Assembly (NCBI GenBank): GCA_963725395.1
Contig: CAVRYH010000009.1
Coordinates: 124,001-188,000, forward strand
Direction of reading: 5' to 3'
DNA from: Bog-756 sp963725395
Lineage (GTDB): Bacteria; Actinomycetota; Acidimicrobiia; Acidimicrobiales; RAAP-2
DNA length: 64,000 nt
The number at the start of each line of letters is the position of its first letter. Position 1 is the stretch's first letter. Below are positions 57,836 to 64,000 of the stretch, piece by piece. The position numbers and the translations under genes were made by a program. Under the pieces are notes generated by a model. It did no database searches. It had not been told where the DNA came from and worked only from the letters and a program-made list of their open reading frames with translations.

Positions 57836-60346
57836 TCAGGAGCGGAGCTGGTTCTCCTCGGGCTGGAGGGCCCGGCACGGCTCGCCCCGCAGCGAGTTGC
57901 ACGCCGGCAGGGTCGGCGTCGCATCGACACCGGTCACCGCGTTGACCACCAGGGCCGAAGGGGTCGCACCGCCCAGCCCCACCGTGGCGGTCTGTCCGTC
58001 GTCGAGGGTGTCGAACTCCCAGATCGGCCGGTCGCCACCGGGGGCGGAGATGACCACCCGCAGCGCCGTGCCCGGCCTGAACGTGTGGGCGATCGGGTCG
58101 ATCGGGATCTTCACCAGCTTGTAGGCGTGCGGCTCGAGGCTCTGTGCCTCGGCCGCCGTGTAGTTCGGATCGGTGAACAGGTCCGTCGAATCGGCCAGGT
58201 CGACCTGGTTCGAACTGCGGAGGAACCCCGACGTGATGTACTCCTCCTGACCGGCAGAGGGTCGCGCCTCGGTGACGGTGGCCTGGAAGTCCTCGACCGG
58301 CGCCGACGCCCGGACCCAGAGGTCGAGCGTGGCGGGCCCCACGACGGTGGTCGCCTCGGTGAACGGAGCGGTCTGGAAGGCGATCCCGTCGGCGGCGGGG
58401 ACGGGCGTCCAGTCCCAATCCGGGTCGGCCGCCCACGCATTGCCCGACGGGGGCAGGCTGGTCGCGGGGCGGGCACCGGGGTCGAGCGTGAACGTGGTGC
58501 TCCTCTGCGGGCTGGGGGCGGTCGCTCCCAACGTGCCGCGCTGTCCGAAGTACAGCGTCTCGACGGTACCCGTCGGCGGCCAGCTGGCGAAGTCGGCCGA
58601 GTAGGTCGACTGGATGGCCCCCGGCCCGGCGGCCCCGGCGCCGTTGTCCAACAGCACGTGCACCAGGGGCGTCTGGGCGGCGAACTCGGCGCGGGCGGTC
58701 TTCACGTTCGGTGCGCTCGTGAACCGGATGGCCGGGAGGGGGGCCTGGGACGACACCCCCGAAGCGAATCCGGTGAACTCGTCGAGGATGAGGGCGGCCA
58801 GGGGACTGGGACCGGTCGGGACCTTGTCGGCCACGTAGATGTCCAGGAATTCCAGCCAGCGACTGATCGTCTGCGGGTCGGTCGAATCGATGTGCCCGCC
58901 GTTCACCATGGTGGCGAACAGAGGTGTCGTCTTCGGGATCGCATCGATGAGCGCCGGCCACTGGGGCCCGGTCTGCTCGTCCTGGAGGGCGCCGGAGAGG
59001 AAGACCGGCACCTTGATGTGGCTCGCCCAATCGGTCATCGACCGGCGGTCGAACAGCGACGGATCGCGCCCGGAACCGGTGCCCGGAGCCACCAGCTGGG
59101 GCCCGACCAGGCTCTCGAGGCTCTCTGACTGGTTGTGGAGGGCCTGGTTGGCCAGGCAGGTCGACGATGCCCCGCCGCTGGCCGACAGCTCCGCATCGAT
59201 CTCGTAGTAGGTCCACGATTGGCCCACGTTGCTGACCGGCGTCGGAGACAGCTGGCTGACCCCCCCGGCGGTGTAGGTCGCGGCGGCCATGGCGTCGTCG
59301 ATGCGCGAGCTGATCCAGCTCGCCGCGAAGCCGTCGTTGTAGATGCCACCCGGGTAGCCGGTCGAGAAGAGGTCGTCGGTGGGGCTCATGGGAGCGATGG
59401 CGGCCAGTCCGGGGGGATCGGTGCCGGCGGAGGGGAACTGCGACAGACCCGAGTAGCTGATGCCGACCATGCCCACCTTGTGGTTGGCCACCCAGGACTG
59501 GTGGGCCACGATCTCGATGGCGTCGTAGGCGTCGTAGTCCGACGGGTAGCCGAAGAGGTCGAAGGCTCCGCCCGAGCATCCGGTCCCCCGCATCTGGAGG
59601 CTCACCGTGGCGAAACCCGACACCCGGGCCAGGATCGACCCCACCGCGGTGGCCGTGTCGGGGAGCAGGTTGGGATCACCGCAGTCGGTGCAGGGCGTGT
59701 GGAGGGCCTCCGAGATGATCGTGGGTATGGGATCGGTCGGGGCCGCCGTGTCGTAGCCGGAGTACTCGATGACCGTCGGACACGGACTGGAGGCGGAACA
59801 GGTCCCTCCGTATGGGTAGCGGACAGTGGCGGCGAGCTGGATGCCATCGCGCATGGTGATGTAGTTGAGCCCCTGATGCATGGGCTGGTCGGTGTAGAGG
59901 GGCGACCGCGGCCCGGGATTCTGGCCGGGAGCGAGCACGGCGAAGGGGGCCGTGCTCTGCCCGGTGGTGCCGTCGACCCAGTAGTAGCCGCCTCCCGGGG
60001 TGAGGTCCCGGATGATCAGCGAGCCGAGTGAGTCGGCCTGGCCGGGATTGGCGACATTCGACACGAAGGAGCGGTGCTGTAACAGCGTGATCCGGTCCCC
60101 GGGATGGGCACCGGTCAGCCACGCCTCGTCGACCGACCCGTCCCCGTGGAGCGTCGGACTGGCGGCGGCACGCCGGCTGGCGGACACCCCGGCCGGGGCA
60201 TGCCGCCCGGTGGCCGCCGTGGGGGTGGTGCCCGACCTGGCGGACGCTCCGGCGGCGTTGGCGCTCACGAGCAGGCCGCCTACCAGCAGGAGCGTTGAGG
60301 CGGCGAGCGCCACCGATCTCGACGTCCGTTTGCTGTAGTTGCGCAT
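57836..60346 (-). CDS. Secreted X-Pro dipeptidyl-peptidase/CocE-type hydrolase
   Basis: This 836-residue exported protein has a signal peptide (SVALAASTLLLVGGLLVSA, cut near ANAAGA). An N-terminal extension of about 130 residues is followed by the S15 alpha/beta hydrolase core: VRYPYGGT, VIEYSGYDTA, LQMRGTGCSGG and the nucleophile GMVGISYSGLSQF (GxSxG); the His segment is NGGHIDST. The C-terminal jelly-roll domain (about 590-810) with LWVRASAPVEDFQATV and FRPGTALRVVISAPGGD is typical of CocE/NonD enzymes. It cleaves esters, acyl groups or X-Pro peptides outside the cell. ATG 60346 has GGGGGAG just upstream. Confidence 0.88.
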   Translation of the reverse strand: MRNYSKRTSRSVALAASTLLLVGGLLVSANAAGASARSGTTPTAATGRHAPAGVSASRRAAASPTLHGDGSVDEAWLTGAHPGDRITLLQHRSFVSNVANPGQADSLGSLIIRDLTPGGGYYWVDGTTGQSTAPFAVLAPGQNPGPRSPLYTDQPMHQGLNYITMRDGIQLAATVRYPYGGTCSASSPCPTVIEYSGYDTAAPTDPIPTIISEALHTPCTDCGDPNLLPDTATAVGSILARVSGFATVSLQMRGTGCSGGAFDLFGYPSDYDAYDAIEIVAHQSWVANHKVGMVGISYSGLSQFPSAGTDPPGLAAIAPMSPTDDLFSTGYPGGIYNDGFAASWISSRIDDAMAAATYTAGGVSQLSPTPVSNVGQSWTYYEIDAELSASGGASSTCLANQALHNQSESLESLVGPQLVAPGTGSGRDPSLFDRRSMTDWASHIKVPVFLSGALQDEQTGPQWPALIDAIPKTTPLFATMVNGGHIDSTDPQTISRWLEFLDIYVADKVPTGPSPLAALILDEFTGFASGVSSQAPLPAIRFTSAPNVKTARAEFAAQTPLVHVLLDNGAGAAGPGAIQSTYSADFASWPPTGTVETLYFGQRGTLGATAPSPQRSTTFTLDPGARPATSLPPSGNAWAADPDWDWTPVPAADGIAFQTAPFTEATTVVGPATLDLWVRASAPVEDFQATVTEARPSAGQEEYITSGFLRSSNQVDLADSTDLFTDPNYTAAEAQSLEPHAYKLVKIPIDPIAHTFRPGTALRVVISAPGGDRPIWEFDTLDDGQTATVGLGGATPSALVVNAVTGVDATPTLPACNSLRGEPCRALQPEENQLRS

Positions 60347-60525
60347 GGCTCCCCCCGTGGCACTCGTGCGTTCGTCTCGGTCGTCCCGGCCCGATACCCC
60401 CAAATCATGGCATCGAACCGAGGGGCCCATCCGCCGGGCCCCGGGCGCGGCCGTCGGTGGGTGTGCCACGATGGCCCCGCAGGGGACCGGATCCCGATCC
60501 CGCACGTGTTCTTCGGGGGACGCTC

Positions 60526-61407
60526 GTGGATGACCTGGAAGGCAAGGTGGCGGTGGTTACCGGCGGGGCGGCCGGCATCGGACGGGGTCTCGTCGAGGCG
60601 CTGCTCGACGAGGGCTGCCGGGTGGTCGTGGCCGATATCGAAGCCCCGGTCCTCGATCGCGCCGTCGAGGAGCTCGCCGGGCGTGGGGATGTCCGCGGCG
60701 TGGTGACCGATGTCTCCGACTCCTCGTCGGTCGAAGCCCTCGCCGAACTGGTCTTCGCCGAATACGGGGCTTGCCACGTCTTGTGGAACAACGCCGGTGT
60801 CACCTCGGGGGGAGGTGGGAATCCCTGGGACCAGGAGCCCAACGACTGGAAGTGGTGCTTCGGGGTGAACGTCTTCGGAACCGCCAACGGGGTGCTCGCC
60901 TTCGTGCCGCGGATGATCGACTCGGGCCAACCCGGTGTCGTCGTCACGACGTCCTCGGGTGACGGGGGCATCGCCCCGGTGCCCTATGCGTCGGTGTACG
61001 CCTCGTCCAAGGCGGCGATCAGCTGTTTCACCGAGGCCCTGGCCCATCAGTTCCTCGCCCAGGGGACCAGACTGCGGGCGGCGATCTTCTACCCGTCGGG
61101 TGGGCTGCTCGAGACCGGACTCTGGGAGGCCCAGCGGAACCGACCCGCGGACCTCGCCCGTCGGCGGCCCCGACCGCCGGCCCCGGGCACCACGTTCGCC
61201 GAGTTCAAGGCGACCCTGGCCGCCGCGGGCCGACCGACGGACGTCGTCGATCTCGCCGAGTTGGGGAGGTTCGCCGTCCAGGGTGTGAAGGAGGGACGCT
61301 TCGTCATCGGCCACAACCTCGACGCATCGGCCCGGCTTCTCCATGCCCGGGCCGACGCCATCGGGTCGGGTGACCTGCCGCCTTCGGCCCTCGAAGGGAT
61401 CGGGTGA
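60526..61407 (+). CDS. Short-chain dehydrogenase/reductase
   Basis: This 293-residue classical SDR has TGGAAGIGRG (cofactor site), VADIEAP after beta-2 (Asp, NAD preference), NNAGVTSGGG, the catalytic Ser in TTSSGDGG and YASSK (Tyr-Lys). GTG 60526 has GGGGGA 6 nt upstream. It is followed 42 nt later by an amidohydrolase gene on the same strand; such pairs occur in aromatic and lactone degradation clusters, but no specific substrate can be assigned. Confidence 0.87.
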   Translation: MDDLEGKVAVVTGGAAGIGRGLVEALLDEGCRVVVADIEAPVLDRAVEELAGRGDVRGVVTDVSDSSSVEALAELVFAEYGACHVLWNNAGVTSGGGGNPWDQEPNDWKWCFGVNVFGTANGVLAFVPRMIDSGQPGVVVTTSSGDGGIAPVPYASVYASSKAAISCFTEALAHQFLAQGTRLRAAIFYPSGGLLETGLWEAQRNRPADLARRRPRPPAPGTTFAEFKATLAAAGRPTDVVDLAELGRFAVQGVKEGRFVIGHNLDASARLLHARADAIGSGDLPPSALEGIG

Positions 61408-61449
61408 CTTGGTAGCGTTGCCTCTCGCCGAAGTGATCAGGGGGATGCC

Positions 61450-62691
61450 ATGACCGTCGAGCTCGCACCGGATCACCGCTACACCGTCATCTCGTCGGAC
61501 GCGCACGCCGGCGCCGACATCGCTGACTACCGCCCCTATCTGGCCACAGGGTGGCACGACGAGTTCGACGCCTGGGCGGCGGCCTACGTCAACCCGTTCG
61601 CCGACCTGCTCGCCCCCACGGCCTATCGGAGCTGGGACTCGGATCGGCGTCTGTCCGAGAACGAGGCCGACGGGGTCACCGCCGAGGTGATCTTCCCCAA
61701 CACGGTCCCACCGTTCTTCGAGGAGGGGAGTCTGGTGGCGCTCCCTCCGACCGAGTCGGACTACCAACGGCGCTGGGCCGGCCTCCAGGCCCACAACCGC
61801 TGGCTGGCCGACTTCTGCGCCAAAGTGCCGGGGCGGCGGGCCGGGGTCGTCCAGCTCCTCGCCAACGACATCGACGACGCACTGGCCGAAGTCAGGTGGG
61901 CCGCGTCGACGTTTTCACCCTTCGGCGGGGTGCTGCTGCCGTCGCTCCCACCCGGGTCGCCACTGCCCCCGCTGTGGGATCCGGCCTACGAGCCGTTGTG
62001 GAGTCTCTGCGAGGAGCTCGGCGTCGTCATCAACATCCACGGGGGCGGTGGACTGCCCGACTACGGCGACGCCGAGGCCGCCCGCGGCATCATGTTGGTG
62101 GAGTTGCCATGGTTCTCGCACCGGTCGGTCTGGCACCTCATCTTCGGCGGTGTCCTCGAGCGCCATCCGGGGCTCCGGGTCGTGTTGACCGAGCAGGGCC
62201 TGGCCTGGCTGCCGCGTGGGCTCGAGACCCTCGACTGGTTCTACGGCCGCATGACCCTGGGCGATGCGGCCGAGGCCAATTTCTTCGGTGCGGCGGCCAA
62301 GGGGATGTCGATGACCCCGAGCGAGTACTTCCGGCGCAACTTCTCGGTCGGAGCCAGCTTCCTGCGCTCCAGTGAGGCCGCTCTCCGGTACGAGGTCGGG
62401 GTCGAGCGGATCATGTGGGGAGCCGACTACCCGCACTCCGAGGGCAGCTACCCGTTCACCCGCGAGGCCCTCCGCGCCGCGTTCGGTGGCTGCGACCCCC
62501 TCGAGACCCAGCAGATGCTCGAGTCCAACGTGGCCGAGCTCTACGGCTTCGACCTCGAGGGCCTGCGGGCGGTCGGGGACGTCATCGGCCCCACCGTGGC
62601 CGAGGTGGCGACGCCGCTGCCCGTCGAGGAATACCCCACCGGCTCGACCTGCAACGCGTTCGACCGCCACCAGGTCCTGCGCTCCTGGTAG
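61450..62691 (+). CDS. Amidohydrolase 2 (ACMSD-like) family protein
   Basis: This 413-residue TIM-barrel metal-dependent hydrolase or decarboxylase has SSDAHAGADIADYRPYL at the N-terminus (one metal His in DAH), INIHGGGG (His), LEAHPGL-like FGGVLERHPGLRVVLTEQG, and GADYPHSEGS (Asp) near residue 320. These residues match the amidohydrolase-2 family (aminocarboxymuconate semialdehyde decarboxylase relatives). ATG 61450 follows AGGGGGA by about 6 nt. It is a paralogue of, and converges on, the gene at 62698-63976. Confidence 0.85.
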   Translation: MTVELAPDHRYTVISSDAHAGADIADYRPYLATGWHDEFDAWAAAYVNPFADLLAPTAYRSWDSDRRLSENEADGVTAEVIFPNTVPPFFEEGSLVALPPTESDYQRRWAGLQAHNRWLADFCAKVPGRRAGVVQLLANDIDDALAEVRWAASTFSPFGGVLLPSLPPGSPLPPLWDPAYEPLWSLCEELGVVINIHGGGGLPDYGDAEAARGIMLVELPWFSHRSVWHLIFGGVLERHPGLRVVLTEQGLAWLPRGLETLDWFYGRMTLGDAAEANFFGAAAKGMSMTPSEYFRRNFSVGASFLRSSEAALRYEVGVERIMWGADYPHSEGSYPFTREALRAAFGGCDPLETQQMLESNVAELYGFDLEGLRAVGDVIGPTVAEVATPLPVEEYPTGSTCNAFDRHQVLRSW

Positions 62692-62697
62692 GCCGCC

Positions 62698-63976
62698 TCA
62701 GCCGGGTGCGCCCACCCCGTACTCGGCCTTCCACCATCGGGCGGCGGCGCGGACTTCGGGATCGCTGACGAGGGACGGGTCCTGGCCGAGTGAATCGGGC
62801 GTGGGCCCGATCCGTGCGGCGATGGGCCGCAGGGCGGCGAGGTCGAACCCGTAGACCTCGGCGGCGTTGAGCCCGAGCATCAGCGCCGTGTCGTCGACGG
62901 GCACATCGGAGAAGTCCGCCCTGAGCCGCGGCAGGGTGTTCGGCCAGGTCCCCTCGGGGTGCGGGTAGTCGGTCCCCCACATCACGACGTCGGTCCCGAT
63001 GACATACCGGCGGCGGATCTCCTCCCTGGACATCGTCGAGGCCCCGATGAAGATGTTGGTGCCGAAATAGTCGGAGGGCAGCTTGGAGATCTTCCCCTTC
63101 AACAGCGCGGCCATCTTCTTGGTCGTGTGGCCGCCACCCATGTACTGGTCCCACTTCCACATCATGTCGGGGGCCCAGTAGGCGGCGGCCTCCGTCACCA
63201 CGAACTTGAGTCCCGGATGGCGTTCGAAGGCGCCGCTGAACAGCAGGTGCCAGGCCGGTCGGACCGCCCACCACACCACCTCGGCCAGGTAGACCCCAGT
63301 GTGCTCGCCGTACTCCTCCATGGGCGCCTCGCCCGAATGGGTGTGGATGGGTAGGCCGGCGTCGGCGCATGCGGCCCACACCGGGTCGTAGACGGCGTCG
63401 TTGTAGGGCGCCCGACTCCGCCACATCGTCGGGATCATGATGCCCCGGATGCCGGGCTGGGCGGCCACCCACTCGACCTCGGCCACGGCCCGGGAGACAT
63501 CATGGGTGACGGGCACGAGTGCGATGCCCCCCCGGCGGTGGGGCGAGTGCGAGCACATCTCGGCCAGAAAGCGGTTGTGGGCCCGCGCCCCGGCGAAGGC
63601 GAGCTCGGGGTCCTCGATGGCACCGGCGAACAGGCCCGCCCCGAAAGGGGGCGAGGCCATGCCGGTGACGGCGTCGGCATCGGCGAAGAGCACGTCGGCG
63701 GCGACGCCGTCGGCGTCGAGCTCCTTGTCGCGGATCACCGGGTCGAAGGCCCCCTTGAGGCCCTCTTCGTTGTCCTTCTCCCAGCCCATGATGTAGTCGT
63801 AGTTGAATTTCGAGGGATTCCTCCCGGTGGGCCCGGCGCTCGGCGAGATAGGCATCGAACGCCTCCGAGTACCGGCTGTCCAGATAGGGGCGGTAGTCCT
63901 CGCAGTCGAGGCCGGCATGCCCGTCGGCCGAGACGACGACGTAGTGGTCCGAGCCGCTGCCCGGTACGTCGCTCAC
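62698..63976 (-). pseudogene. Amidohydrolase 2 family protein with one frameshift
   Basis: Read across one shift this is a full-length paralogue (about 425 residues) of the neighbour at 61450. From GTG 63976 the first frame gives YVVVSADGHAGLDCEDYRPY and FDAYLAERRAHREE. From about 63815 the next frame continues with NPSKFNYDYIMGWEKDNEEG to the stop at 62698, including PIHTHSGEAP, AFERHPGLKFVVTEA and GTDYPHPEGTW. One extra base in GGGAGGA (around 63815-63824) explains the shift; removal of it gives AHRENPSKFNYDY, as expected. All metal ligands are otherwise present. A sequence error or a very recent mutation is likely. Confidence 0.8.
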
Positions 63977-64000
63977 CGTCTCGCCCCGAGCACGCTCAGG

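Overview
This is a 64-kb, very GC-rich, gene-dense chromosomal stretch from an actinobacterium. GTG starts are common, many genes overlap by 4 nt, and several starts sit 6-7 nt behind a TANNNT box, as in leaderless actinobacterial transcripts. The gene content (WS/DGAT wax-ester/TAG synthase, DUF35-thiolase pair, acyl-CoA ligase, DUF2510, DUF1707, and a DUF4397 protein with tandem GGYWLVA-DGGVFSFGDA repeats) points to the class Acidimicrobiia. That placement is inference from gene content; no rRNA, tRNA, CRISPR array, prophage or intact insertion sequence was seen.

Layout. 1-2.0 kb: the end of a D-threonine-aldolase-like gene and an exported peptidase of the TAP type. 2.0-7.2 kb: a complete reverse-strand operon for a group 3b-type NAD(P)-linked [NiFe] hydrogenase (beta, gamma, small and large subunits, maturation protease) with an inserted small cyclic-nucleotide-binding-fold protein. 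7.4-14 kb: membrane protein, TetR-like regulator, 2OG dioxygenase-like protein, hypothetical proteins and an acyltransferase. 14-17.3 kb: lipid or sterol-type CoA catabolism (DUF35 protein, frameshifted thiolase, enoyl-CoA hydratase, SDR). 17.8-22.5 kb: MFS permease, a hypothetical protein, FAD-linked oxidase and ferritin-like protein. 22.5-25.3 kb: xylose use (xylA, xylB). 25.5-28.1 kb: a flavoprotein overlapping a persulfide-dioxygenase/rhodanese fusion, behind an AT-rich promoter. 28.1-30.2 kb: a decay zone with a broken glutamine amidotransferase, a cytochrome P450 remnant and strong stem-loops.

30.2-35.7 kb: flavin-binding-fold protein, a small WY-DPYG protein, PEP synthase, zinc alcohol dehydrogenase and a second acyltransferase. 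35.7-43 kb: beta-lactamase-fold esterase, acyl-CoA ligase, alpha/beta hydrolase, WS/DGAT with an unusual C-terminal extension, and a secreted glutamic (G1) peptidase. 43-49.9 kb: small membrane proteins, a DUF2510/coiled-coil protein, an EAL phosphodiesterase, DUF1707, LemA, HtpX and a PRC-barrel protein. 49.9-57.5 kb: a UvrD-like helicase with HRDC domain, a second WY-DPYG protein behind 22-bp repeats, the DUF4397 repeat protein and a GGDEF cyclase. 57.8-64 kb: secreted CocE-type hydrolase, SDR and two convergent paralogous amidohydrolases, the second frameshifted.

Together the genes describe a free-living heterotroph that uses fatty-acid or sterol-like CoA intermediates, stores neutral lipids, uses xylose, does gluconeogenesis through PEP synthase, handles sulfane sulfur and exchanges electrons between NAD(P)H and H2. 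Two genes (14429 and 62698) look intact except for one single-base frameshift each, so sequence error must be excluded before calling them dead.
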